This document shows positions 33,598 to 42,511 of a stretch of 64,000 bases of DNA, piece after piece (the stretch's first letter is position 1; every line of letters starts with the position of its first letter). The translations under genes and the position numbers were made by a program. Origin of the DNA: an uncultured bacterium (lineage in GTDB: Bacteria > Verrucomicrobiota > Lentisphaeria > Victivallales > Victivallaceae); NCBI GenBank assembly GCA_900551245.1, contig URVC01000006.1, forward strand, positions 1-64,000. The letters are read 5' to 3'. A model generated the notes under the pieces. The model was not told where the DNA came from. It saw only the letters and a program-made list of their open reading frames with translations, and made no database searches.

Positions 33598-35037
33598 CTA
33601 GATTCCTTCTCTCCCCGACCCGGGGAAGATGTCTTCAAGTTTCTGAAGAGTTCCACTCCAGTGCGCCATCCGGACAATCCGGCTGTGGACGCACTCACCG
33701 CCGCCGAGCTCGCACTCCCCGCGCGGACGCACGCCGCCGCAGGGACCGTTCGACAACCGTTTGGGACAATTCTCCGTGCAGACAAACTGCGTCAGCGGCA
33801 GTCGGCAGCGGGCACAGGTCCGGCAGCCGGCAAGGAGTTTCTTGAGCAGCCGCCCGTTTGCCGCACGCTGCCGGTCCGCGTGGGCGAACAGGAAACGGCG
33901 CAACAGGAATCCGAACTTCTCCCCGCCGGAAATTTTCGGCTCTCCGATATCGTGCGGTTCCGGCATTCCCTTCTCCGGATAAGGCCGGCGCAACATACAG
34001 TCGTACAGATAAAAACTGCTGTCGTACGGCGCCATCTCCGTCTGAGCCAGGTAGGAGTTGTACTCCTCGATCCACTGCTCGAAGCTGGTGAATTCCCGCA
34101 ACGCTCCGGCGATTCGTTCGGCCGCAATCTTCGCCCGCCCGGGCAGCTCCGCCCCCGCCAGCTGGATGCCGCTGTATCCGAGCAGTCGACAGCCGGCGGC
34201 CTGCAGCTCCAGACGGCGAAGCTGAGCCGCTTCAAACTGATTGACCGAATAGTGAAGCTCCTTTTCCAGAATCTTCCGGAAGTCGCTCGAGATGTTGATC
34301 CCCGGATACTCCCCGGCCAGAATGCGCTCCACCTTGTCCGGCGTGAGCAGCACCAGCCGCGCAATCATCGGGTAGAAGAGGCTCCGCCCGATGAAGTACC
34401 AGCGCAGCGACTGCAGTTTCAACATATCCCACCCCGCCTGCGTCACGATGAACGACGCGCCGGAGTTGATCTTTTTGACCAGCTTGAAGTATTGCCCCAT
34501 CAGCGTGTAAGGCGTGTACTGAAACGGATTCACCGTCGCCCCGGTGAAAAATCCGACATCGCCGGTCCCGTTGCCGAGCATCCGGAGAATTTCGACGCTC
34601 TCGGTAAAGGTGCGGCGCCGGCAGTCGCGCACCGTATCGCCCGGAACCGCGCTGCCGGTAACCGGCACGATGTTGCAGTTGCCCGCGTTGGCGGCGATGG
34701 TCGCGAGATTGTGCACCTCCTCCGGCGTCGTATCGCGCCCGGAGAGGTAGATCACATGACGATCGCGATTCTCCGGAGAGAGCGCGCTGGCGTATTCCGC
34801 CGCCCGCCAGACGTCGAGGTTGTGATAGCGGTCGGAGATCGCCAGTGCGGCGTTGACCCCCTCGATGCCGAGAACGGCGGATTCCAGCGCGGCCAGCCGC
34901 TCGGCGCTCGCCGCCGGATCGTTGTCCCGCCCCGGCGAGGCGTTTTCAATCAGCAGGACGAATTCGCCCCGGTTCAGCGCGTCGCGAAACCGGTTGCCGT
35001 GTTTCGCAAAGTTGATTTCAAGTTGCAGATCTCTCAT
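33598..35037 (-). CDS. MetF-like methylenetetrahydrofolate reductase with C-terminal MetV-type zinc domain
   Basis: 479 residues. Residues 1-300 resemble the MetF TIM barrel (VTGSAVPGDT, GFFTGATVNPF, FIVTQAGWDM). Residues 390-460 are a cysteine-rich MTHFR C-terminal module (CRTCARCRLP, CTENCPKRLSNGPCGG, ELGGGECVHS). In acetogens MetV-type proteins partner MetF; here both are in one chain. The start codon overlaps the stop of the upstream membrane protein (ATGA at 35034-35037). It probably produces 5-methyl-THF, perhaps with ferredoxin as donor. Confidence 0.8.
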   Translation of the reverse strand: MRDLQLEINFAKHGNRFRDALNRGEFVLLIENASPGRDNDPAASAERLAALESAVLGIEGVNAALAISDRYHNLDVWRAAEYASALSPENRDRHVIYLSGRDTTPEEVHNLATIAANAGNCNIVPVTGSAVPGDTVRDCRRRTFTESVEILRMLGNGTGDVGFFTGATVNPFQYTPYTLMGQYFKLVKKINSGASFIVTQAGWDMLKLQSLRWYFIGRSLFYPMIARLVLLTPDKVERILAGEYPGINISSDFRKILEKELHYSVNQFEAAQLRRLELQAAGCRLLGYSGIQLAGAELPGRAKIAAERIAGALREFTSFEQWIEEYNSYLAQTEMAPYDSSFYLYDCMLRRPYPEKGMPEPHDIGEPKISGGEKFGFLLRRFLFAHADRQRAANGRLLKKLLAGCRTCARCRLPLTQFVCTENCPKRLSNGPCGGVRPRGECELGGGECVHSRIVRMAHWSGTLQKLEDIFPGSGREGI

Positions 35038-36089
35038 GATTCGCTTTCCAATTCCTGTTCCAGCAGCTGTTCGGTCTCCCGGCGGCCCGGATCAAAGAGG
35101 AAAAAGAAGCCGCCGACCAGGTTGAAGAACAGTACGATCGCCGTGTAAATAAGCTGCCCCGTCTTCGCATCCCCCACCGCGACGCCCCCCGCGGCGAGAA
35201 TGGTGATCGTCGCCACGTCGCGCCCGCCGATTCCGGAGGGGAAGAGCGGAATCAGCCCGACGATGTTGCCGATCGTCGTCGCCACAATCAGCGTAAAAAG
35301 CGGCACTTCAATGCCGAGACCGATCAACAGAATGAAAAAGGTCATCGAGGTCATCAGATGAATGAAGAAGACGCTGAGCACCGTCAGCAGAGACAGCTCC
35401 TTCCAGGCGTGGCGGTAGGTGTCGGTCGCCCGGGTGAGCCGGGTCACCATGCCGCCGGAAATCCGGTCTCCCCAGTGCATCAGACGCCCGAACAGCGGCA
35501 GACGCTCCAGCAGCCGGTGGAAAAAGATCACACAACTGGCTCCGAGTCCGGCCAGGCAGAGCGCGGCAAGTCCGAGAATCAGCAGCTCGCGCATTCCATC
35601 GGTGAGATTCAACCCGGGCACGTCGATCCGCATGAGCAGCGGCACCGCCGGCCCCAGCAGAATCAGAGCCAGCACGAAGAGCGCAATCATGCCGACGATG
35701 CGGTCCATGAGGATGGTGAAAGCACCCTCCATTCTCTCCCCCGCCCGTGAACGCTTCGTCAGCACCCCCATCTTCACCACGTCGCCGCCGATCGCGCCGC
35801 CGGGGATCACCAGCGAGAAGAAATACCCCTGCATGGTCAAGGAAAGCGCCTCAAAGCCGCTCAGTTTCACCTGAAGAATCCGGGTGAGCCGATGCCACCG
35901 CCAGGTGCAGACGAGCATGTGAAAGAGATACACCGCCAGCGCCGGCAACAGATATGCGTACTGGAAATTCCGGAACCCGTCGAGAATCTCCGTCGGATTG
36001 CGCAGAATCAGGTAGGCGACAATTCCCCCCGCTATGGCGAGTTTGGCAAAAAACCAGAAGAATTTTTTCAGTCGTGCAAAGTAACTCAT
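35034..36089 (-). CDS. Flippase-like integral membrane protein (LPG_synthase_TM / UPF0104)
   Basis: 351 residues, about eight transmembrane segments. Family signatures are TWRWHRLTRIL, YFFSLVIPGGAIGGDVVKM, and late FPSGIGGRDVATITIL (the GIGGRD loop). Related to the flippase half of MprF. Other members move glycolipids or prenyl-linked sugars across the inner membrane. The start at 36089 is preferred because the promoter at 36121-36149 puts transcription too close to the ATG at 36107. Confidence 0.8.
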   Translation of the reverse strand: MSYFARLKKFFWFFAKLAIAGGIVAYLILRNPTEILDGFRNFQYAYLLPALAVYLFHMLVCTWRWHRLTRILQVKLSGFEALSLTMQGYFFSLVIPGGAIGGDVVKMGVLTKRSRAGERMEGAFTILMDRIVGMIALFVLALILLGPAVPLLMRIDVPGLNLTDGMRELLILGLAALCLAGLGASCVIFFHRLLERLPLFGRLMHWGDRISGGMVTRLTRATDTYRHAWKELSLLTVLSVFFIHLMTSMTFFILLIGLGIEVPLFTLIVATTIGNIVGLIPLFPSGIGGRDVATITILAAGGVAVGDAKTGQLIYTAIVLFFNLVGGFFFLFDPGRRETEQLLEQELESES

Positions 36090-36120
36090 TTCCGTCGGTG
36101 GCCGCATTATCCCGTCATAT

Positions 36121-36149
36121 AAAATAGCACGTTTTTCCCGCTTCGGCAA
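36121..36149 (-). promoter_or_regulatory. Promoter for the flippase-MetF-DUF1015 operon
   Basis: On the minus strand: TTGCCG (36144-36149), 17 bp, TATTTT (36121-36126). Confidence 0.55.
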
Positions 36150-36189
36150 TCCCCGGAAAGAGAGTTTTCCGATACTTTCCCGAAGAGGA

Positions 36190-37473
36190 TCAGCAACTGA
36201 TGTGTTCGGTAATATCGGCGCCGAGCCCGGTAAGCTTCTCCACGAGATTTTCATAGCCGCGGTAGATCACCTCCGCCGAATGGATCGTGCTCTCGCCGCG
36301 GGCGCAGAGCGCGGCGATCACCATCGCCATCCCGGCCCGGATATCGGGGCTGGACATGGTCACCGCGTGCAGCTGCGCCTTCCCGGTAATCACCACCCGG
36401 TGCGGATCGCAGACGATCGCATTCGCCCCCATGCTGATCAGCCGGTCGGCGAAATAGATGCGGCTTTCGAACATCTTCTCGAAAAACATCACCGTTCCGC
36501 GGCTCTGCGTCGCGGCGACGATCGTACAGCTCATCATATCCGACGGATACTGCGGCCAGGGACCGTCGGAAATCTGCGGAATGTGCCCCCCGAAATCGCA
36601 TTCAACATGCGGCTCCTGCCCGCCCGGCAGAAAAATCCGGTCGGAATGGAGTTCCATCGTAATGCCGAGCCGTTCGAAGACGCGGCGGAGCATCCAGTAG
36701 TGGCGCGGCACCGTTCCGTGCACGGTGATCTCGCCTCCCGCCGCGGCGGCGAGCGCGAGAAAACTGCCGGCCTCGATGTGATCCCCGACGACGGTGTATT
36801 CGGTGCCGTGCAGACGCTCCACCCCGTCGATCTCCACGGTGTTGCTGCCGGCGCCGGAAATCTTCGCCCCCATGGCATTGAGCAGTTTCGCCAGGTCGAG
36901 CACATGCGGTTCACAGGCGGCGTTGTAAAGGGTGGTTCTCCCCTTCGCGGTGGCGGCGGCGATCAAAATCTGCTCGGTCGCGGTCACACTCGCCTCGTCG
37001 AGGAAGAGTTCGCGCCCGGCCAGTCCGGAAGGCGCGTCGAAGCAGTAGGTGTCGATGCCGGACATCTCCGCTCCCAGCTTGATGAGCCCGTAAAAATGGC
37101 CGTCGAGCCGGCGCCGCCCGATCACATCCCCCCCGGGCGGATAGAGTTCGGCCCGGCCGCAACGGGCGAGCAGAGGAGCGGCAAAGAGGATGCTGGTGCG
37201 GTTCCGCGCACACATCTCCTTCGGCACGCAGGTGGTCCGGATTTTCGAACAGCGGAACCGCAGAATATGGTTTTCGAAGGAAAACTCCGCCCCGAGTTCT
37301 CCGGCGATATCGAGCATGGTGCGCACGTCGAGAATGTCCGGCACGTTGCGCAGCACCACCTCCTCGTCCGTGAGCAGCAGTGCCGCGATCATCGGCAGAG
37401 CCGCGTTTTTGTTGCCGGAAACCGTCACGGAGCCGCGAATATCGGCTCCGCCCTTCACTACCAGACTGCGCAT
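36190..37473 (-). CDS. murA: UDP-N-acetylglucosamine 1-carboxyvinyltransferase MurA, Asp active-site variant
   Basis: First committed step of peptidoglycan synthesis: transfer of enolpyruvate from PEP to UDP-GlcNAc. 427 residues; start 37473 has GGGAGG upstream. SGNKNAAL (catalytic Lys), WPQYPSDMM (catalytic Asp) and YRGYENLVEKLTGLGA are intact. The loop that normally carries the catalytic Cys (PGGCxIGxRxxxxH) reads PPGGDVIGRRRLDGH, so Asp116 stands where fosfomycin binds Cys115. Such C-to-D enzymes are active and fosfomycin-resistant in Mycobacterium and Chlamydia. Confidence 0.95.
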   Translation of the reverse strand: MRSLVVKGGADIRGSVTVSGNKNAALPMIAALLLTDEEVVLRNVPDILDVRTMLDIAGELGAEFSFENHILRFRCSKIRTTCVPKEMCARNRTSILFAAPLLARCGRAELYPPGGDVIGRRRLDGHFYGLIKLGAEMSGIDTYCFDAPSGLAGRELFLDEASVTATEQILIAAATAKGRTTLYNAACEPHVLDLAKLLNAMGAKISGAGSNTVEIDGVERLHGTEYTVVGDHIEAGSFLALAAAAGGEITVHGTVPRHYWMLRRVFERLGITMELHSDRIFLPGGQEPHVECDFGGHIPQISDGPWPQYPSDMMSCTIVAATQSRGTVMFFEKMFESRIYFADRLISMGANAIVCDPHRVVITGKAQLHAVTMSSPDIRAGMAMVIAALCARGESTIHSAEVIYRGYENLVEKLTGLGADITEHISC

Positions 37474-37512
37474 GAATCCTCCCGCATCACATACATTTTT
37501 CTGCATCTTTAA

Positions 37513-37541
37513 ACTATAGGCCGCCGGAGCTCAAAATGCAA
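37513..37541 (-). promoter_or_regulatory. Promoter for murA
   Basis: On the minus strand: TTGCAT (37536-37541), 17 bp, TATAGT (37513-37518), about 40 bp before the start codon. Confidence 0.7.
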
Positions 37542-37625
37542 ACTTCACCGGAGGAGATTTCCACAATTTCAGAAAAGCGTGCAAAAAGGACCGCTCCGCG
37601 TTTGCAAAATGTTCAGGGTTGCATT

Positions 37626-37646
37626 AAGTTATTGAAAACCTAACTT
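37626..37646 (+). promoter_or_regulatory. Candidate MarR operator
   Basis: Inverted repeat AAGTTA (37626-37631) and TAACTT (37641-37646), 20 bp before the MarR start. Overlaps a weak promoter (TTGCAT from 37619, 16 bp, TAACTT). Position and symmetry suit autoregulation. Confidence 0.5.
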
Positions 37647-37665
37647 TTCTGCGGGGAAACTGTAT

Positions 37666-38124
37666 ATGAAACGTGAAGATACGACCAGAGTGTGGCGGAC
37701 TTTGTTCGAAGTGACGGACTGGATGCGGAACATCAATGCCGGGTTGATCGATCAGACCTTTCTCAATCTCACCTTCAACCAGCTGCGGATGATCAAGATC
37801 GTCTATGTCCTCAACCGGGAGTTTCCGGAAGGCGTCACCCTCAAGGTCCTCGCGGAATCGCTCAATATCACTCCGGCCGCCGCCTCGGAGATGGTCGATG
37901 CGCTGGTCCGCAAGGACGTGCTCTGCCGCGACCACAACCCGCAGGACCGCCGCGCGGTGGCGATCCGCCTCGCAGAGAACTGCCGCAAACGCTTTCTGGA
38001 GGGGGAAAAGAACTTCGACCATGTCACGGCGGACTTTCTGAACACCCTCTCCGAAGAGCGGCGGAACAGCTTTCTCAGCGGGCTGGAAGCGCTGCACAAC
38101 TTCCTCGCCGCCCGCCGGAACTGA
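37666..38124 (+). CDS. MarR-family transcriptional regulator
   Basis: 152 residues. Winged helix with VTLKVLAESLNITPAAASEM (recognition helix), VDALVRKDVLCRDHNPQDRR (the wing with the conserved D..DRR) and a C-terminal dimer helix. MarR proteins repress or activate stress, efflux and aromatic-compound genes. No obvious target is adjacent; truA converges from the other side. Ribosome site weak (GCGGGGAAAC). Confidence 0.9.
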   Translation: MKREDTTRVWRTLFEVTDWMRNINAGLIDQTFLNLTFNQLRMIKIVYVLNREFPEGVTLKVLAESLNITPAAASEMVDALVRKDVLCRDHNPQDRRAVAIRLAENCRKRFLEGEKNFDHVTADFLNTLSEERRNSFLSGLEALHNFLAARRN

Positions 38125-38185
38125 TTCTCTCCACTGTCGTTTGCCTCTCACCGCAGAAGGAAGTTCGCTCCCCCCCCACGGAAAT

Positions 38186-39004
38186 TCAACAGAACGGCAG
38201 AGATTCCAGCCGGAAGGAGTCCCGCTCCTCCGGCGAATAGAAGACCTTCATCAGAAACAGCCCCTGCGGCGGAGCGGTTTCCGGCGCAACAGAGCGGTCG
38301 CACGCTTCCAGAATCCGGCGGACATCCGCGGGCGTGAGTTTTCCGGCGCCTGCCGCCTCAAGCGTCCCCATCAGACAGCGGATCATCTTGTAGAGAAAAC
38401 CGTTGCCGACGAAGGTCACGCAGCAGAACTGCCCGAACTCCTGCACCTCAATCCGGTAGATGGTCCGCACCGCCTCCTCGATCATGCTCCGCTCCACCAC
38501 GAAACTGGAGTAGTCGTGCGTCCCGGTGAGCATCGGTGCGGCGGCGCGGAGTTTCTCCACATCAATCCGGTGAATCGGCCGCCAGGTGTACCGGTCGGTG
38601 AAGGGGGAAGGCTCCCCGAGATTGAGCACGTAGGTGTAGGCTTTCCCCAGCGCGTCGTAGCGGGCGTGAAACTCCAGAGGCATCTCCCGGATGCTCCGCA
38701 GTTTGATGTCCGGCGGCAGCAGCCGGTTGGCCGCCCGCATCACCTTTTCCGGCGGAATTTCCGGCCGGACCGGCGTGAGATAGGAGGCGGCGAACCGCTG
38801 TGCATGCACTCCGGCATCGGTGCGGCTGCTGCCGATCAGGTGAATCGGCAGCCCGGCGTACAATTTGGAAAGCACCTCCTGCACCCGCTGCTGCACGGCG
38901 ACACAGTGCGGCTGAATCTGCCAGCCGCTGTAATTGGTGCCGTCGTAGGCGATCTCCAGAAGATAGCGGTGCGACGGCTCGTAGGGGGTGGATTCCAGAC
39001 TCAT
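38186..39004 (-). CDS. truA: tRNA pseudouridine(38-40) synthase TruA
   Basis: 272 residues. Modifies U38-U40 in the anticodon stem-loop of many tRNAs. The catalytic Asp is in GSSRTDAGVHAQRFAAS. LEIAYDGTNYSGWQIQP and LGKAYTYVL (YxY) are also typical. The C-terminal GNGFLYKMIRCLMGTL matches the FLRHMVR motif. The ATG overlaps the hemW stop (ATGA at 39001-39004), so it ends the pyr operon. Confidence 0.94.
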   Translation of the reverse strand: MSLESTPYEPSHRYLLEIAYDGTNYSGWQIQPHCVAVQQRVQEVLSKLYAGLPIHLIGSSRTDAGVHAQRFAASYLTPVRPEIPPEKVMRAANRLLPPDIKLRSIREMPLEFHARYDALGKAYTYVLNLGEPSPFTDRYTWRPIHRIDVEKLRAAAPMLTGTHDYSSFVVERSMIEEAVRTIYRIEVQEFGQFCCVTFVGNGFLYKMIRCLMGTLEAAGAGKLTPADVRRILEACDRSVAPETAPPQGLFLMKVFYSPEERDSFRLESLPFC

Positions 39005-40089
39005 ATGATACTCTCCGCAACCGAGTTCCAGAAGAGCATCCCCTCCTCGGTCAGCCGGATGCGATGCGATGAGATTTCGAAGAAGGAGTCGGAGGTCTTC
39101 GAAGCGGCCTTCCGCGCCGCCTCCACCCGGCGGTGCCAGGAGTCGGCGTCCGGAACGCTCTTCCAGAGCTTCGGCGTCCAGCCGTTCGTGGTCCGCAGAT
39201 TGATGATGAAGATCTCGTTGAGGCGATCCTCCAGCGGAATCTCATCGAATTCCGGCACCGACCGGCGCAGCCAGCTGCGGATCGACTCCGGCTGGATCGA
39301 ACGTTTTTTGCCGTCGAAACTGGCGGCGGCGGGTCCGAACCCCTTCAGCAGGCCGCCGCGCCAGACATTGACGTTGTGCCGGCACTCGCCGTTTTTCTTC
39401 GCGTAGTTGCTGATCTCGTAGCGGTGAAATCCGGCCGCTTCGGCAAGCTCGCCCGCCTTCTTCCACATCTTCACGGAATCCTCTTCATCCGGAATGAGCC
39501 GGTCGCTGAGCCGGGCCCCCTCCTCCGGGGTCAGATTGTAGCAGGAAACATGGTCCGCACCGGTGGCGAACGCCTCTTCCAGATCGTGCCGGAAATCGGC
39601 CCCCTTCTGCCCCGGAATCGCGTAGATGAGGTCACAGTTCCAATGCGGAAACTTCGCCTCCGCAATGAGTTCAATCGCCTGCCGGAGCGCCTTCTGACAG
39701 CAGTCGCGCCCGAGCGTATCGCGGAACTTCGGCCGGAACGACTGCACACCGAGGCTGATCCGGTTGGCAAAACTGCGGATCAGCTGCACCTTCTCCCGGT
39801 CGAGCGTCTCCGGGTTCGCCTCGATCGAAATTTCAGTCGTCTTCTCCGGTTTCAACCGCTTCTCAATCGCCCGGAACAACCGCTCCAGCTGCGCGGTGGA
39901 AAGCAGTGTCGGCGTGCCCCCCCCGAAGTTGATGGTTTCGCAGGGCCCCACCGGCTCGTACTCTTCCAGATCGGATTCAATTCGATCGAGGTAGCGGCCG
40001 ATCATGCGGGGGGTCGGGTGGGGTTCGGAATAGAAAGCGCAGTAACCGCACTTGCTCCGGCAGAAAGGGACATGAAAATAGTAGTTCAC
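39001..40089 (-). CDS. hemW: Radical SAM protein HemW (HemN-like heme chaperone)
   Basis: 362 residues. The radical-SAM cysteines are in CRSKCGYCAF, followed by NFGGGTPTLL (SAM-binding), SIEANPETL and ISLGVQSFRPKF. The C-terminal HemN_C domain ends LTEEGMLFWNSV. HemW family members deliver heme to respiratory enzymes; older annotations call them coproporphyrinogen oxidases. It overlaps the M20 peptidase gene and truA by 4 bp each. Confidence 0.88.
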   Translation of the reverse strand: MNYYFHVPFCRSKCGYCAFYSEPHPTPRMIGRYLDRIESDLEEYEPVGPCETINFGGGTPTLLSTAQLERLFRAIEKRLKPEKTTEISIEANPETLDREKVQLIRSFANRISLGVQSFRPKFRDTLGRDCCQKALRQAIELIAEAKFPHWNCDLIYAIPGQKGADFRHDLEEAFATGADHVSCYNLTPEEGARLSDRLIPDEEDSVKMWKKAGELAEAAGFHRYEISNYAKKNGECRHNVNVWRGGLLKGFGPAAASFDGKKRSIQPESIRSWLRRSVPEFDEIPLEDRLNEIFIINLRTTNGWTPKLWKSVPDADSWHRRVEAARKAASKTSDSFFEISSHRIRLTEEGMLFWNSVAESII

Positions 40090-41246
40090 TCTGTCATTAA
40101 TCCGGCTGATGTAAAGTTGACCAGGTATTCGATTCCCGCCGCCAGCGCGGCATCGGGGAAATCGAACTTCGAATTGTGCAGCGCCGGGCAGTTCTCCCCC
40201 GTGCCCAGCTTCACGTAAACGCCGGGATATCGCTGCAGATAATAGGCAAAATCCTCCGCCTCCATCGATGAGGCGGCAAGTTCGACGAACCGCTCATCGC
40301 CGACCGTCTCCCGGATGACCCGGCGGGCGAGCGCCGTCGGCTCCGGAGCATTGAGCGTCACCGGGTAGGCGAGCCGGTAGTCGATTTCACAGCGTGTCCG
40401 GTGCGCCCGCGAAACCGCTTCGACCACCTCGCGCAACCCCGTCTCCAGCGCCGCGGCGACCTTCATGTCGAGCGCGCGCGCCGTGCCCTCAAGCACCACC
40501 TCATCGGGAATCACGTTGGCCAGTTCGCCGCCGGCAATCCGGCAGACGCTGAGCACCGCGGCCTGCTGCGGATCGATCCGCCGGGAGACCACGCTCTGCA
40601 GTTCAACGACAATTGCCGCCGCCGCCACCACCGGGTCGATCGCCTGATGGGGACGGCTGCTGTGCCCTCCCCTGCCCCGGATCGTCACCTTGAAGTGAGC
40701 ACACGACGCCATCATCGCTCCATTTCGCAACGCCAGCACGCCGACCGGCAGTCCGGGCATGCCATGAAGCGCGGTCACCAGATCGGCGCGCGGATTCTCC
40801 AGCGCACCGGCCTCGATGAGATCGCGCCCCATCGCCCGGTTCTCCTCCCCCGGCTGCCAGACGAAACGGACACTGCCGTCAAAACTGTCGCGCCGCGAGG
40901 CGAGCAGCTCCGCCGCCCCCATCACCATCGCCGCGTGGCCGTCGTGGCCGCAGGCGTGCATCCTGCCGTCGTGACGGGAGGCGTAGGCGGCGCCGGTTTC
41001 CTCATGGACCCGCAGAGCATCGATATCCGCCCGGAGTGTGACGTTCCGCCCGGGCCCGCGCCCGTGCAGAATCGCCACCACATCGGTGCCGAGAAACGGC
41101 GGCAACACCTCCAGATCCAGCCCGGCCAGCCGTTCCCGGATGGCGCGCGCGGTCTCGAACTCCGCCCCCGCCATCTCCGGTATCCGGTGCAGGGCGTGGC
41201 GGAATTCGATGATTCCGGGGAGGATTTCCGCAAGAGTCCGCATCAT
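40086..41246 (-). CDS. M20-family amidohydrolase
   Basis: 386 residues from the ATG that overlaps the pyrC stop. Metal-binding blocks include ACGHDGHAAM, QPGEEN, SSMEAEDFAYYL and a late LHNSKFDF. The dimerisation domain (FKVTIRGRGGHSSRPHQAID) is present. Close to hippurate hydrolase/N-acyl-L-amino-acid amidohydrolase; it would remove acyl groups from small amides. Its position inside the pyr cluster is unusual. A carbamoyl- or ureido-cleaving role is possible but not shown. Confidence 0.85.
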   Translation of the reverse strand: MMRTLAEILPGIIEFRHALHRIPEMAGAEFETARAIRERLAGLDLEVLPPFLGTDVVAILHGRGPGRNVTLRADIDALRVHEETGAAYASRHDGRMHACGHDGHAAMVMGAAELLASRRDSFDGSVRFVWQPGEENRAMGRDLIEAGALENPRADLVTALHGMPGLPVGVLALRNGAMMASCAHFKVTIRGRGGHSSRPHQAIDPVVAAAAIVVELQSVVSRRIDPQQAAVLSVCRIAGGELANVIPDEVVLEGTARALDMKVAAALETGLREVVEAVSRAHRTRCEIDYRLAYPVTLNAPEPTALARRVIRETVGDERFVELAASSMEAEDFAYYLQRYPGVYVKLGTGENCPALHNSKFDFPDAALAAGIEYLVNFTSAGLMTE

Positions 41247-42511
41247 TCGTGATAGACGATCTTTCCGCCGACCATGGTCAGCTTGACGCGGCACTGGACC
41301 TCCCAGCCGTCAAACGGAGTGTTGCGCGAATTCGACTTGAACTTCTCCTTGTCGATCGTGTAGTGCTCCTCCGGGTCGAATACGACCAGGTCGGCGGGAT
41401 TCCCCTCCGCCAGGCTGTAGTTCTCCATGCCGAGGATCTCCGCCGGGCCCGCGGTGAACTTCTTCACCAGCTCCGGCAGGGAGATCACCCCCTTGGCCAC
41501 CAGTTCGCCGTAGGTGAGCGGCAACGCGGTCTCCAGACCGATGATACCGAACGGCGCCTCGTCGAACTCCACCATCTTGGCGGTCATCGTGTGCGGCGCG
41601 TGGTCGGTGGCGATCGCGGTGATCGTGCCGTCGGCCACCCCTTCGATCAGCGCCAGCCGGTCCTCTTCGGAACGCAGCGGCGGATTCATCTTGTAGTTGG
41701 TGTCGTACTTCTTGATGCACTCGTCGGTCAGCGTCAAATGGTGCGGCGTCGCTTCGCCGGTGACCGGAATGCCCTTGGCGCGGGCGTTCCGCAACAGTTC
41801 GACGCTCTCCTTGACGCTGACATGCTGCATGTGGATCTTCCAGCCGACGTTGCGCGCCAGAATGATGTTGCGCGCGACCATCAGCTCCTCGGCCGCGCCG
41901 GAGATCCCCATCATACCGAGCAGAACCGACCATTTGCCTTCGTGCATGACGCCGCCCGCGGCAAGGCATTTATCCTCGCAATGGTCGAGAATCGGCAGAT
42001 TGAACGATTTTGCGTACTCCACCACATGACGCATCAGCGCATGGTTCTGGATGCAGCGGCCGTCGTCGCTCAGAGCCACCACGCCCGCCGCCTTCAGCGA
42101 ACCGATGCCGGCCATCTCTTCGCCGGCGTAGTTCTTCGTCATACAGCCGCAGGGGAGGACACGCACCACCCCTTTCTGCGCGGCGGTCTGACGGAGATAT
42201 TCGATCGCGCCGGCGGTATCCGCGGGCGGATTGGTGTTCGGCATGGCGACCACCGAGGTGAATCCTCCGGCGGCGGCGGCGGCGGTGCCGCTGGCGATGG
42301 TTTCCGCCATGTTGTTCCCGGGCTGACGCAGGTGGACGTGCAGATCGATGAATCCGGGGGCGAGCACCTTGCCGGCGAGATCGATCTGCTCCGCATTGCG
42401 GAGGGAGGCGGGTTCGACGAAACGGCCGTCGGCGACGCCGATGTCTCCGGAGGCGTCGATATTGCGGACCGGGTCGATGACCCGGGCGTTGCGGAAGATG
42501 TAGTTTTTCAT
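41243..42511 (-). CDS. pyrC: Dihydroorotase
   Basis: 422 residues; third step of UMP synthesis. The start at 42511 overlaps the pyrB stop (ATGA), which decides against the frame's first ATG at 42523. Zinc motif DLHVHLRQPG, the His in DHCEDKCLAAGG, HMQHVS, and ATDHAPH with the catalytic Asp are all visible. FNDINGVT-type loops fit class I dihydroorotases. It lies between pyrB and the amidohydrolase in one transcription unit. Confidence 0.92.
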   Translation of the reverse strand: MKNYIFRNARVIDPVRNIDASGDIGVADGRFVEPASLRNAEQIDLAGKVLAPGFIDLHVHLRQPGNNMAETIASGTAAAAAGGFTSVVAMPNTNPPADTAGAIEYLRQTAAQKGVVRVLPCGCMTKNYAGEEMAGIGSLKAAGVVALSDDGRCIQNHALMRHVVEYAKSFNLPILDHCEDKCLAAGGVMHEGKWSVLLGMMGISGAAEELMVARNIILARNVGWKIHMQHVSVKESVELLRNARAKGIPVTGEATPHHLTLTDECIKKYDTNYKMNPPLRSEEDRLALIEGVADGTITAIATDHAPHTMTAKMVEFDEAPFGIIGLETALPLTYGELVAKGVISLPELVKKFTAGPAEILGMENYSLAEGNPADLVVFDPEEHYTIDKEKFKSNSRNTPFDGWEVQCRVKLTMVGGKIVYHE

